Shown: in pieces, positions 54,306 to 64,000 of the stretch
Numbering within the stretch: position 1 is the first letter of the stretch
Layout: each line of letters opens with the position of its first letter
DNA from: Paragorgia papillata
Taxonomy: Eukaryota > Cnidaria > Anthozoa > Scleralcyonacea > Coralliidae
DNA: 64,000 nucleotides
Assembly (NCBI GenBank): GCA_035771165.1
Contig: JAWNZC010000088.1
Coordinates: forward strand, 602,501 to 666,500
Reading direction: 5' to 3'
The notes under the pieces: generated by a model
What the model was told of the DNA's origin: nothing
The model's database searches: none
What the model saw: the letters and a program-made list of their open reading frames with translations, nothing else
Made by a program: the position numbers and the translations under genes

Positions 54306-54610
54306 AAAAAATTAATTTTGAAAAACTATTCAGTTTTCAATATTTTTACTATTTTTCCCCGTTTTTTCCATATATGGTTAAATATTTTTTTCCAAAAAAA
54401 AAAGAAAAAAAAAGAACTTTCTCATTCTCAATAAATATTTTTTTTATTATTTTTCATACATATATCAACTACACTAGTATACTTCTCTTCTCAAATAAAA
54501 AAAAATTAAAAAAAAAAGATTTTTTTTTTCACTTTTTATCTCAAAAAATTTTTTTTATTATTTTTATCAAAACGTTTTTTTTAACACAAAAGCCACACCC
54601 ATGAATAAAT

Positions 54611-54779
54611 TAAAAATGAAAGAGCCAACACCTACTTTCTAGCACCCTCCGTCCAAAATACACTTTAATTTATTCCTACTTGCTCCTGATTGGTTGGGAA
54701 AAAAATACTGCAACGTGATTGGTTAACGTCTAGTTTCCAGTCTCCAACACATTAAAAAAAGTGATATATATATGTACAC
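54611..54779. other. Junction between viral tract and rDNA fragment
   Basis: Normal-composition DNA with two CCAAT-like ATTGGTT motifs, then (AT)n directly against the 28S text (ACTACGAGAGG). No gene. Confidence 0.4.
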
Positions 54780-55141
54780 TACTACGAGAGGAACCGCAGA
54801 TTCAGACAATTGGCATTTGCACTTGGCTGAAAAGCCAATGGTGCGAAGCTACCATTTGTTGGATTATGACTGAATGCCTCTAAGTCAGAATCCGTGCTAG
54901 AAGGCAACGATTCATTCCTCTGGATGATCTTAGGCGAACGAGAATAGAGGTCTCTGGGCCTCCTGCATCACAATGTGCCGACGAGCAGACTACGCTCCGA
55001 CGTACTACCCTGACCAAAATCTAAATTTTCCAGAGCTAAATCCTTTGTAGACGACTTAAATAAAGAACGGGGTATTGTAAGCAGTAGAGTAGCCTTGTTG
55101 CTACGATCTGCTGAGATTAAGCCCTTGTTCTAAGATTTGTT
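54780..55141 (+). rRNA. 28S rRNA 3'-terminal fragment
   Basis: Begins in the sarcin-ricin loop (TACGAGAGGAACCGCAGATT) and continues through GCCAATGGTGCGAAGCTACC, GACTGAATGCCTCTAAGTCA and the terminal AGAGTAGCCTTGTTGCTACG to about TAAGATTTGTT. The upstream 90 % of 28S is absent. Several substitutions against the eukaryotic consensus. A T-run (55141-55155) follows, as at the rDNA 3' border. Part of a dispersed rDNA piece, not a working unit. Confidence 0.88.
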
Positions 55142-55402
55142 ACCTTTTTTTTTTCCTTGCATCACTACATCCCCCTTTCTCTTTCTTGTTGGTCAAACAA
55201 ATATGTTCCTATCTATATCCGACGTAATAACACTAACAAACGGGAATCGTGGACTCCAAACTTACTGCCATCCACTTTCTTTTTGCCCACCCAAGGAAGG
55301 ACGAATCCACGAGAAATTTTATGAAACTGCGACAAAATTTTACAGAACGCGAGCGGAGCCCCTTTCGTTCGAGAAGAAACGTAAAGTGGCAGTCTATTTT
55401 TC

Positions 55403-55474
<72 letters not shown>

Positions 55475-55871
55475 TTATTTATTATTTTATTATATATTTT
55501 TTGTGTGGCACAGCGTGCCTAAGATTTACCAAAAAATCGCAATATCCCCCCCAAAATGGCCAGATTAACTGTGGGGTTTAAGAGGGGTAGAGCAATTTCA
55601 ACTTTCTCCCGGACAGGTGCTCATATTTAGGTCGACCGCGACTCCGCTATCTGGCAAAAAGGGGCTTTGGCGTTTACGCCGTCGCCGCAACTTCCGGTAA
55701 GTGGAACGCGCGTGTCAACCATAGACGCCATACAAACGAAACGAAAAATACATGGCACACCACAAACGAAAAGTGATCCAGGACGAGGACGGTAGCCTGC
55801 CACCCTGGGTTTATGAACGGGGTGTAGCGCCGTTGTCTCGGCACATAAGAGTGGTGTTGTCGCGTCGCAGC
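55142..55871 (+). other. rDNA intergenic spacer / external spacer with (TG)n
   Basis: Spans from the 28S end to the 18S start in about 730 bp, short for a complete metazoan spacer. Contains a (TG)n run of about 68 bp (55404-55471) and GC-richer text before 18S that should include the pol I promoter and 5' ETS. Open frames reading VCVCV here are repeat artefacts. Confidence 0.75.
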
Positions 55872-56524
55872 TAACTGGTTCGTCCTGCCAGTAACATATG
55901 CTTGTCTCAAAGATTAAGCCATGCATATCTAAGTATAAGCACTTGTACCGTGAAACTGCGAATGGCTCATTAAATCAGTTATCGTTAATTTGATTGTACC
56001 TCTACTACTTGGATAACCGTAGTAATTCTAGAGCTAATACATGCGAAAAGTCCGGACTTTTGGAAAGGATGTATTTATTAGATTAAAAACCAATGCGGGG
56101 TCGCGCCCGGTGTGTTGGTGATTCACAATAACTCTTCGAATCGCATGGCCTCACATGCCGGCGATGTTTCATTTAAATTTCTGCCCTATCAACTGTCGAT
56201 GGTAAGGTAGTGGCGTACCATGGTTGCAACAGGTGACGGAGAATTAGGGTTCGATTCCAGAGAGGGAGCCTGAGAAACGGCTACAACATCCAAGGAAGGC
56301 AGCAGGCATGCAAATTACCCAATCCTGACACAGGGAGGTAGTGACAAAAAATAACAATACAGGGCTTTTCAAGTCTTGTAATAATTGGAATGAGTACAAT
56401 TTAAATCTCTTAACGAGGAACAATTGGAGGGCAAGTCTGGTATATAGCGTATACTAAAGTAAAGTTGTTGCAGTTAAAAAGCTCGTAGTTGGATTTCGGG
56501 GCGGCGCGGTCGGCCTCGTTGGAT
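55872..56524 (+). rRNA. 18S rRNA 5' third, defective
   Basis: Starts TAACTGGTTCGTCCTGCCAG and follows the 18S consensus (GTCTCAAAGATTAAGCC, CTACTACTTGGATAACCGTA, AGAACAATTGGAGGGC analogue GAGGAACAATTGGAGGGC) to GTTGCAGTTAAAAAGCTCGT and the V4 entry TTCGGGGCGGC. After GGAGGGCAAGTCTGGT it jumps straight to a TATATAGCG-type text: the universally conserved 530-loop (GCCAGCAGCCGCGG) is deleted. Further substitutions at near-invariant sites (CTACAACATCC). Truncated in V4 at about 56524. Cannot be functional. Overall sequence is closest to demosponge 18S as I remember it. Confidence 0.9.
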
Positions 56525-56689
56525 GGAGGCGATGGAGAGCACCTTCATCATGGCCTCCAAAATGAATCATGAATCTACCTGCAGCTGACTTCGTCTAACA
56601 TTAACATATGTCCTTATGGACGTATCGTCATCTGTATATTATAATTCCACTGTTGTGATATAAAAAAACCAAACACACTGTACATGTAC

Positions 56690-58110
56690 CTTTCAAATGT
56701 TTCTTCAAAATCGACGCAATCATCCTCATCCGATATTACAATAGAATCCTCACTGACTAAAGCCTCATAAGAACTACAAATTCAGAGAAAATATATCAGT
56801 ACAGTAACAGCAGGTTTTTTCATATGAAGGGACATCTGCCTTTCTCATAGGAATATCTGTAGTACAGTACAATGTTTTTTCCATGTGTGTTCTCTAGAAA
56901 AACAGAATAAAAATTACATCAATTAAGTAAAAACAATAATTATATACATTTACTCAAATAACCACCTTGAAGGTTTGTTACTGGTTGAAGAGGATGGGAC
57001 TACTGGACCATACTTGCTGTTAACTGCTTTGCAGACCTCCTCCAGAAATGTTTGTTTCTACTCCATCTCTCACTTGATTAGGTTTATCTGTTTGTGCGGG
57101 TGTCTCCTAAAAATAGCAAATTTCTCATTAATCCATAGCAATTTAGGAGAAAGCTGAGAGGAAGGTTCATCTTGCAGTCTGAATGGAAAAAGGGTTGAGA
57201 AACTTTATTCAGGTTCTAGGGGTTAGAATAAAATAATTTAAATATTAAAGTACAGTACTATAAAAGAACTGGTATTACACAAATGTAGCCCAAAATACAC
57301 GGAGGTTTTAGAGGCACGCTGGCACAGCCATATCTATGGCTGTACTCAGCATTACTTAGTTATTGTCAAGGCACAGTCATATCACAACATTATTATGTCG
57401 ATTATTGCCAATACACGAAGTCATGCATTTTTTATATTTCTTCTGAGTAACATCTTGCCTTCCATGCATGAATGCACATAAAGTATTAACACTGTCATTC
57501 GTTTGGTATTGCCTCAGTTCCACTGAAAAAAGACTTTATCCACCATAATTTAGGTGAAACCCACCAAGAGTCCACTAGTTCATTTGAAACAGGTTTGAAA
57601 ATTTATGCACACGCAACACCTTTTACACCATACAACACACCAGTTTCATAATAGCGACTAATTTAAACCTTCTTTTATGTGCATGTCAATAAGCTTTCTA
57701 GCCTCGTTTGTGTCTGTAATTCAAAAGAATCTTTGCTTCATAACGAGGCTAGAAAGGCTCATTTAGATGCACATAAAATAATATTTAAAGTGAAGGCCTT
57801 TATGAAAGTGGTCTATACATCTTGAGACAGTGTAGTTTTAATAGTAAAACTTCCAAGGAAGGCCAAATGTGCTTTGATTTTTTTTTAAATCGACCATGTA
57901 ATATATATAGGCATGGTATAGTATTACAGTACATGTCAGCAAATTATAGTACCAGTACCTCTTGTTCGTTAATTTCACCAAAAGGTGGTTCCATATCAGC
58001 TAGAATATACAGGCTGTCTCTGGAGCACACAGACAATACCTGTTGTGCATCCCACCGAAATAGTGTAGATGTTCGTGGAAGGCAAAGTTTCTTTGTTCCA
58101 ACCAATGTGC
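56690..58110 (-). pseudogene. Scattered exons of an unrecognised gene with a SUMO-interaction-like motif
   Basis: Minus-strand segments with splice-like borders: about 58110-57961 (LVGTKKLCLPRTSTLFRWDA, SRDSLYILADMEPP, donor GTACTG), about 57105-56968 (a frame with FLEEVCKAVNSKYGPVVPSS, one shift) and 56773-56690 (SEDSIVISDEDDCVDFEETF, acceptor TTTGTAG, donor GTACAT). SIVISDEDD has the hydrophobic core plus acidic run of a SUMO-interaction motif. It may belong to a repeat-associated HECT/ubiquitin-ligase-type family, but no catalytic domain is visible. Confidence 0.35.
57660..57785. repeat. Inverted repeat within the exon-relic region
   Basis: TTATGTGCATGTCAATAAGC, TTTCTAGCCTCGTT at the left mirror AACGAGGCTAGAAAGGC, TTTAGATGCACATAAAATA at the right. 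Small MITE. Confidence 0.6.
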
Positions 58111-59620
58111 TTAAAATTAGTAATGGAAGGAAAATATAGAATAAACAAATAAAATAATAATTACATTACTATAAAACAATATATAACATAACATTAACAG
58201 ATTTAAAATGCATACACTACTAAAATGCAAGTAATAGACTATTCTATTTTTAATTGGAGCCTGGAGGAAGAAGTGCATTTTCTATTGAAGGGCATAATTA
58301 TTTTTACCTATTTGTAATGTTGATATTTTGTTCTATTGGACATTGTCTTTCACATAAGGACTGGGAGAGTGGAAAGAGACACATGAGTTCGGGAAAGCCA
58401 GGAAGTAAGATATTAACGAAGGAAATAAATCTAGTAAAACTATACGTATATTTAAACTCTATACCTATTTCATTACCGGAAATAATTTTTTTTCAAATAC
58501 AGTATGTAGATTTATGTATGGAAGCCGAGGAGGCTCAGGCTCAGAAGTGAAACAGTTTCTCCACAAGACATTATTAATGCTGTTCAGGTACTGTTCGGGA
58601 TATAGTTGACAAAAAGGATTTTTTTAAGGTTTTGGCGGGAAAGTGACGTCATATATTTGACGGGGGAAAAAATTTGTTTCAATATTATTACATGTTTGGT
58701 GACTCATTTGAAAATAGCATGTTACATGAACTACAAAACCAAAAAGATAATTAAAAATCTCCATTCAATCAAAAGTTATAATGTTTTGAAATATGAATTT
58801 TCAGCCATATACTAATATTATAACAAAGTAATGTAATAATCTATAACAGAATTTTCCCACCAAATATATTATGCCATTTTCCCACCCAAAGCACAACAAT
58901 TATATTATTAAACAAAATACGTACGATTTATAGAATTTGGATTTCTGTTATGGTGAAAAAGTTGAGACTATTTGCAATAAAACATGTAAAGTTCTATGAA
59001 AATGGCTGATTTTGCAACCCAATTTTGCCTATTGTATAAATTTAGTTGCTGTACCTCATGTACATGCATATGTATGTAGGTCATTGTAACTTATAAAAGC
59101 AATTGCATGTTAGTGGTTCATATGTATGTATGTACATGCATGTACAGGTATGTGCATGTACATAATATGAATATAGCCTATAATAAGTTAAGTTAAAAAA
59201 ACTAGTTATTTAACTTGACTTATTTTACTTCCATTTATATACTCTACAGCAGTGGGTTTCAACTCTTAAAATTTATAGATTTTGAGTTCATGTTGATAGG
59301 CTACAGAAATATGGCATTGTTTACATCTGTTAAAGTATGCTTTGTAATTATCACCTTTTAAAAGTGTAAATGTGTTGTCTTATATGGCAACATCAAAAAC
59401 AAAGAAGGCAACTTGCATTTTCCTTAGGGGCCGTGCATAAGTGTTCAGTTTGGTGCGGTTTGATCACAGGGGTGTGTAGATGAGAAATGATTAGCAACTG
59501 CTGCCCTATTGCTCAACTACTTATTAAGGTATATTGAGCACTTTTGGATTTGTTACAAACATCTAAGTTTTTTAATAGCCATTGGGGTAACTTTCTCAAA
59601 CATGCACACAAATCATTCAA
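58111..59620. other. Gene-poor stretch
   Basis: AT-rich with ATGTATG-type simple repeats near 59070-59165. A 98-aa plus-strand frame at 58254-58550 has no recognisable motif and is probably chance. Confidence 0.4.
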
Positions 59621-61083
59621 TGTAGATTGAAAATCAAGGAACTGGACAAATGCTTGGATACCGCCATATGCAACAACGTCTGCGACTACGACATGATTTG
59701 CTTGTTAAAAGGTTAGCTATGTATTGTTGTCTACAATCCTGGTCAAAAGTCCTTGGGACACCACACGTAAATGATCTCTTACACAACTTCCTGTATTTAA
59801 CTATTCATATCAAACTAATGTTATTACAAGGAATTATTTTATTCTCTCTCCCCCTTCCCCCCAATACAATGTTGGACTAGGCACCTACGAAGATTTTTTT
59901 ACCAAATGTACAAAATTGTGCCATTTTTTGGCCATTTTGTTTAAGGTGGGAAATTTGCTAATTTAGTTTGACAGTGTCCCAACAATTTTGTCCAGGATTG
60001 TTGTATGTAATTAATATGTTCAAGCATGATCATACACGAAACATAATTATATATATAATTATACCATCATATAAGTGGTCTGGGTTGTCTGAACATTTAC
60101 TTAGCTGTAATTTGAAACTTAATTCAAATAATTTAAATTTTTTTTGTATATTATACAAAAAATATTTTCTCATATGCTAGAGATGATGTATATCAAGCCA
60201 TGTTGTATGTGAATCCTGAAGCTATGGTTAGAAGAAGAAACAACGTGTTGAAGAGGAGGGATTACGTCTCAGTGGTAATTTAGTTAGCCATACTGATACA
60301 TGTACTGTACTTGCATAATTGTTGTCAGTAGGAATAAAATGATATACTGGTAGTTACAAATATCTTTGGTAAAGGGGTTCCTATTGCATTTTTGGTAGGG
60401 AAGCAACTGGATATGGCACGTGGATGGTCACGATAAGATCAAGCTTTATGGTTTTGCCATTCATGGGTGCATTGATGGGTTCTCCCGAAAGATCCTATAG
60501 TGCAAGGTCGATGTCACCAACAATGACCCAGCATATATTTTAAAATATTATTATGACTTTGTGAATTCTTCTAAAGGTATTAAAGTATTATTATAAATTA
60601 CACCACAGAATATTCTATATTATATGTAAATCCTATAGAATATTCCATAGTCTGAAATTCCAATAGAATATTCTATAGGATGCTGTAGAACATTTTCGTA
60701 TGGGAGGGTATTTTTTATAGATAATTTTCTTTATTTTAGCTCCTTGAACACTGAATTGGCCCTAATTAGTATTTCACCCATATCCACAATTGTTATATAA
60801 TGTTCTCAAATATGGACACATATATGCATGGGCAGTTAGACCAGCCCAATTACTGCAATGTACATCATATAAATTAAATAGTTTAATACAGTGTATGTAA
60901 TTATTCAAAGTAATTAGTTAACCACCCTTCTTTTTTATAATCAGTTATCCCGGCCATGACTAGGTCAGATGGAGGCACTGAGAATGTGTTGCTTGCTTCT
61001 TCCCAAATGTATATGCGGCGAAATTGTGTTGACTCCACTGCAGGAAAGAAAAGTCATGTGTATGGAGGATCAATGAACCAGGT
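59620..61083 (+). pseudogene. Second rve-type integrase relic, spliced
   Basis: Family-typical pieces in order on the plus strand: 59640-59722 (GQMLGYRHMQQRLRLRHDLL, donor GTTAGC), about 60180-60280 (DDVYQAMLYVNPEAMVRRRN, KRRDYV), about 60400-60590 (SNWIWHVDGHDKIKLYGFAI, HGCIDGFSRKIL, then TAG, then VTNNDPAYILKYYYD) and about 60952-61083 (TRSDGGTENVLLASSQMYMR, CVDSTAGKKSHVYGGSMNQ). The first catalytic Asp is HVDGHDK, the second RSDGGTENV; the Glu exon is missing because the LINE follows. It belongs to the same broad family as the 15-17 kb relic but a different subfamily. One TAG stop. Confidence 0.7.
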
Positions 61084-61139
61084 ATTTCTTGTGCTCTGAT
61101 AGTACATGTATATATTTATTAAAGTGATACATTCTGCTT

Positions 61140-62400
61140 TGTATATTTTGCTATGTATGACTATGAATGAATGGATGGATGGGTAAACTTTGTTTAAGTG
61201 TCTAGTCTTCTAGCTGATCCAAAGGGTCTACTAATTGGGGACACTATACATAATAGTGCATACATAATACATTATTATCTAAATAAATTATACATTTCAA
61301 ATTAGTTTACAATTCTATCATCATCATTACTATTTCTATTTCTATTATTTACACATCTTAAAAGAATATAGTACATGTATTCTAAATTGTGCAGAGCCTG
61401 CTATTAATTGCAACATTGAAAGCAGGAACAATCCCCATTGAATAAACTTTCGAGATTTTTCTGTTGGATTGTGGTCTTAAATAACGACAGTGAAGTGATA
61501 TATCCTTCATCAGCTGATAATTTAGACCAAAGACAGGGGCCTAAGTATTTAAGTGAATGCTTGCCATAACTAGTTGTTTTAAATCTAGGGATTATGAAAT
61601 CATTATTTCTAAGATTATACAAAGAAGATGGTCTACTAAATAAATCTAAAATATTCTGAGGGATTAAATATTCTTTACTTTGAACATCAGTATTGCTACA
61701 TCCTGTAATCGCCTGTTATTGAGACTAGTTAACTTAGCTCGTTTTAAGAGAGCTTCGTAATTTGATGACCAATCACAAAAGACCGCTCTAAGCCCTCTCG
61801 TATTAATGCGTTCTAGTTTCTTTTTATCTTATATTTATCCAGATTGCTTACAAGGTTGTTGGATTTGTACCAGCACCATGAGCTTGTAAAATTTCCTAAT
61901 TTTGTTCTATTTCTGCGGTCTGTGAAGTACAAACACATCAGAGCTAGAGAGTTTTCAGAAAAACCATAAGCTTTTTAAATTTTAACTTAGATAGTAACAG
62001 ATCGTGGTGCATAGTGTCAAAAGCTTTGCCCATATGTGTGGACAATATGCCCAACAGACTGCCCGTTGTCTAACCCATACCTCCAGTCTTCAACAAGTCT
62101 GATCAAGGTGGTCTCACAGCTGTATTGCTTGCGGTATGCTGACATGAAGGGGTGGAATATCCTATCAAAATGTCCAGACATTTGTGAGCACAATAATTGT
62201 TCAAAAATCTTATTTACCACAATCAGGATACTAGTAATCGGTCTATAATTAATCTTTTCAAGATTATCGTCTTTTTTGAATGCTGGTAGCCATTCTCCTA
62301 TTTTCCAAGCTTTTGGCCATGTTTTCTGTTCTATACACTGATTAAAAATTATAGCTGTTAGTTATTTTGTCAGTGGATTTCCGCATAAAAATTAAAAGCG
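61140..62400 (-). mobile_element. Truncated non-LTR retrotransposon (CR1/L2-like)
   Basis: Reading right to left: RT N-terminal piece at 62220-62017 (KIFEQLLCSQMSGHFDRIFH, SAYRKQYSCETTLIRLVEDW), then a large internal deletion or decay, then the RT-3' conserved end at 61622-61404 (YNLRNNDFIIPRFKTTSYGK, HSLKYLGPCLWSKLSADEG). The tail toward 61160 has GAATGAATGGATGGATGGG-like repeats, a typical 3' end. Its catalytic YADD region is lost. It cut off the end of the neighbouring integrase relic. Confidence 0.82.
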
Positions 62401-62457
62401 CTGTGTCATTGCGCTTCGTATGTAGATTTCATAATAGTACTCGTTTAGTTCGAAATT

Positions 62458-63101
62458 ATGGCTGCTTCAAGTTCATCTTTGGATTTGAAATCTTCGAATC
62501 ATAATACAGACCGAGGGAAGAAATTCTGGAACTCGTCAACTGTAGCGATGAAGTTCTCTGTTGAACAAGAGTGGTTGAAAGAAGTGCAAGGCGCAAAGGG
62601 AAACCGAACTATGGCATGGGAAACATGGATGGCTTACTCGAAGAAGTTGTAGGCAACAAGTTGGAGATGGTTGGCCCTCTTGTTGATTCATTCCTGAAGC
62701 AGATTGGCTTAGGAATGAAGAACAAGTTGTGCCACTCGAAGGCCACTGGGTTGATGAACCCTATAACAACGTTTGTTCCGTGGTCTGTATATCGCCATAT
62801 TCTGACCCTAATCAGAGGCTACGGTGGGGATATACAGAGCAAGAATAATGGCACAGCACAAAATTCGACAATTTCAGAGATGGATAGTGCTTCCAAGCTC
62901 TTTTCCCTGGCGAGATTTTCTGGGGAAAGCTATTTAGCTTACCGGCATTTCAAGCGAGTGCCATCAAAATTACCCGGAAGCAGGATGGTTTCTGTTTACA
63001 ATGGCAAAAGCTTAGTTGTTGTAACAGGTATTACACCACTGTGCCTAGATTATAACACTGTGAAGGAAATTGTAACTCTCAGTTTTTATGTACACTGCTG
63101 A
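62458..63101 (+). CDS. Unrecognised ORF pair
   Basis: A 64-aa frame (62458-62652, MAASSSSLDLKSSNHNTDRG) overlaps a 176-aa frame (to 63101) with GKPNYGMGNMDGLLEEVVGN, ATGLMNPITTFVPWSVYRHI and SRMVSVYNGKSLVVVTG; a shift near 62610 would join them into a protein of about 200 aa. Composition looks coding, with a plausible donor (ACAGGTATTAC) near 63027. No family recognised; could be a 5' exon of a host or repeat gene. Confidence 0.4.
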
Positions 63102-63177
63102 TGATTTTGTGATAGATTCAAGCTTACAAGCTTTAATGAACAGTTAGTTAATTTTTGTAAATGTATTCATAATCTTG

Positions 63178-63328
63178 GTAAAGCTGGTTTCCACTCAGGA
63201 AAATTTTCCGCAGAGCCGAAACTGACAGGAAAGTTTTCTGCCTTAAGAGTTCTCCGTCAGAACTGATGACTAACACAAACTAAACTTTCCATCAGCGGAA
63301 AATTATCCTGAGTGGAAGCCAGCCTTTA
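63178..63328. repeat. MITE 1 (AAGCTGGTTTCCACTCAGG ends)
   Basis: Left TAAAGCTGGTTTCCACTCAG and right CTGAGTGGAAGCCAGCCTTT are inverted, extending through GGAAAATTTTCCGC / GCGGAAAATTATCC. About 150 bp, no ORF. Confidence 0.8.
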
Positions 63329-63377
63329 ACTTACAGGATTGAAATTGGATTATGTCCACAACAAGTCAAATTGCCAT

Positions 63378-63658
63378 TGGCTTATTGCATTTGAAACCAT
63401 ACATCCCTTGTTGAGGACCTTTGAAATTCCAAGTGGGGGTACAAGTTTTAATCTAAGGAAATTCCAATGAGGGATCATATTCCAGGGGGTGGTTTGCCAA
63501 AAATGACCCAGAATTCTAGGGGAGCCCAATAAAATAATAGAATATTTAGCATTTCCAGGGGTATTTTGGTGACATGTGGAAAACCAGGGGAGGGTCAACA
63601 ATTTCTGAATTGCAAGGTCCTCAACAAGGGGGTGTATGGTTTTAAAAAGCAATAAGCT
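63378..63658. repeat. MITE 2 (TTATTGCATTTGAAACC ends)
   Basis: Left GGCTTATTGCATTTGAAACC, ACCATACATCCCTTGTTGAG; right mirror ACAAGGGGGTGTATGGTTTT, AAAAGCAATAAGC. About 280 bp, with several AGGGG runs inside. Open frames across it are chance. Confidence 0.75.
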
Positions 63659-63767
63659 ATTCATAAACATACATAGGCCAAAAAATATGGAATCACATTC
63701 ATTAACCGAACAGCTAGTCCTTTCATGAACCAAGTGCCCCATAGGTCCACCACTTATCACTGGTTAA

Positions 63768-63934
63768 GCAGGTGAGAGTCAACGAGTCCCCTGGATGGGA
63801 CACTAAGTCGACTGGAAAATAGCACAACAGAGAACCGACCTTAACTGTGTATGTTAAGGCTGGTTCTCTCTTGTGCTATTTCCCATTCGACTTAGTGTCC
63901 CATCCAGGGGGAGTCATTGACTCTCTCCTGCTTA
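63768..63934. repeat. MITE 3 (GCAGGTGAGAGTCAACGAGT ends)
   Basis: The arms share CCTGGATGGGACACTAAGTC and its complement, plus AATAGCACAA / TTGTGCTATT and GAGAACC / GGTTCTC. Nearly the whole 165 bp folds into one hairpin. Confidence 0.85.
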
Positions 63935-64000
63935 ACTTGTCATACTTGATCTACAAACAAACTCAGACATAATTTGTTCAACACATGTTTAATTGTTTGC

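Larger units (their letters stand above)
32530..54610. mobile_element. AT-rich endogenous dsDNA virus-like tract (Polinton/adintovirus relative), split by a nested insertion
   Basis: Two stretches, 32530-42542 and 51148-54610, share extreme A+T content, short intergenic gaps, small mostly intronless ORFs on both strands and poly-A/T runs, unlike all flanking DNA. The left stretch holds a protein-primed-type family-B DNA polymerase, a packaging ATPase, a truncated SET gene and a basic core-like protein. The 8.6 kb between them is a later insertion (42543-51147). I found no major capsid, penton or integrase in the AT-rich parts and no terminal repeat at either outer border, so the integration is partial, permuted or its capsid genes are too diverged for me. 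Most genes carry stops or shifts. Confidence 0.7.

Noticed and set aside
32530..54610. Bacterial or mitochondrial contamination as explanation for the AT-rich tract
   Set aside because: No ribosome-binding sites, operon structure, rRNA/tRNA set or respiratory genes; PolB and ATPase are of the eukaryotic-virus Polinton type, and MITE and transposon insertions tie it to the chromosome.
55249..55581. Frames with long VCVCVC runs
   Set aside because: Translation of the (TG)n tract in the rDNA spacer.
62458..63101. Assigning a function to the ORF pair
   Set aside because: Coding-looking composition but no motif I can name; naming it would be a guess.
63350..63760. 136-aa minus-strand ORF near the right end
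   Set aside because: It lies across the MITE with TTATTGCATTTGAAACC inverted ends and has no domain; chance frame.

Overview
This is eukaryotic, almost certainly metazoan DNA. Spliced genes have GT/AG introns, and the rDNA fragment most resembles demosponge 18S from memory, so a sponge is my best guess (moderate confidence). I see no convincing single-copy host gene. Nearly the whole window is mobile or virus-derived DNA, most of it broken by a few stops or 1-nt shifts per gene.

Left part (1-32.5 kb), five transposon-type loci: (1) a spliced KDZ transposase with its Cys-rich zinc module (36-6141, minus); (2) a 7.8-kb DNA transposon with inverted termini and subterminal repeats (6623-14415) carrying a SAM/coiled-coil ORF directly followed by a PHD-finger, DDE-like ORF; (3) a spliced rve-type integrase relic (15.0-16.9 kb); (4) an hAT transposase fused to an OTU-like domain (17487-21115); (5) a HECT C-terminal fragment (24.1-25.8 kb) beside a convergent pair, a DUF6589/C2H2 gene and a RecQ-like helicase (27.0-32.3 kb).

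Centre (32.5-54.6 kb): a very AT-rich, intron-poor, gene-dense tract that looks like an endogenous dsDNA virus of the Polinton/adintovirus kind: protein-primed family-B DNA polymerase, FtsK/HerA-type packaging ATPase, a truncated SET domain, a basic core-like protein and many unrecognised small genes, several tandemly duplicated. It is split by a nested insertion at 42543-51147 whose inverted termini are 21-bp minisatellites (apparent 5-bp target duplication AAAAT). Inside one minisatellite arm sits a third element, a 5.5-kb defective Polinton/adintovirus-like element (43569-49077, about 0.5-kb TIRs starting AGTAGT, probable 6-bp duplication). It carries a Bcl-2-like gene in each TIR, a RING-finger gene followed by a perfect histone-type 3' stem-loop, two packaging ATPases, a truncated virion gene, a chromodomain integrase and a GRF zinc-finger gene.

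Right part (54.7-64 kb): an orphan rDNA piece (28S 3' end, short spacer, 5' third of 18S) whose 18S lacks the 530-loop core and so is dead; scattered minus-strand exons with a SUMO-interaction-like motif; a second rve-type integrase relic; a truncated non-LTR retrotransposon; an unrecognised ORF pair; and three MITE-like inverted repeats.

Two themes recur. Ubiquitin/SUMO or chromatin modules (OTU, HECT, RING, papain-like protease, PHD, SET, chromodomain) keep appearing inside mobile elements. The centre is a three-level nest whose order can be read from its junctions.
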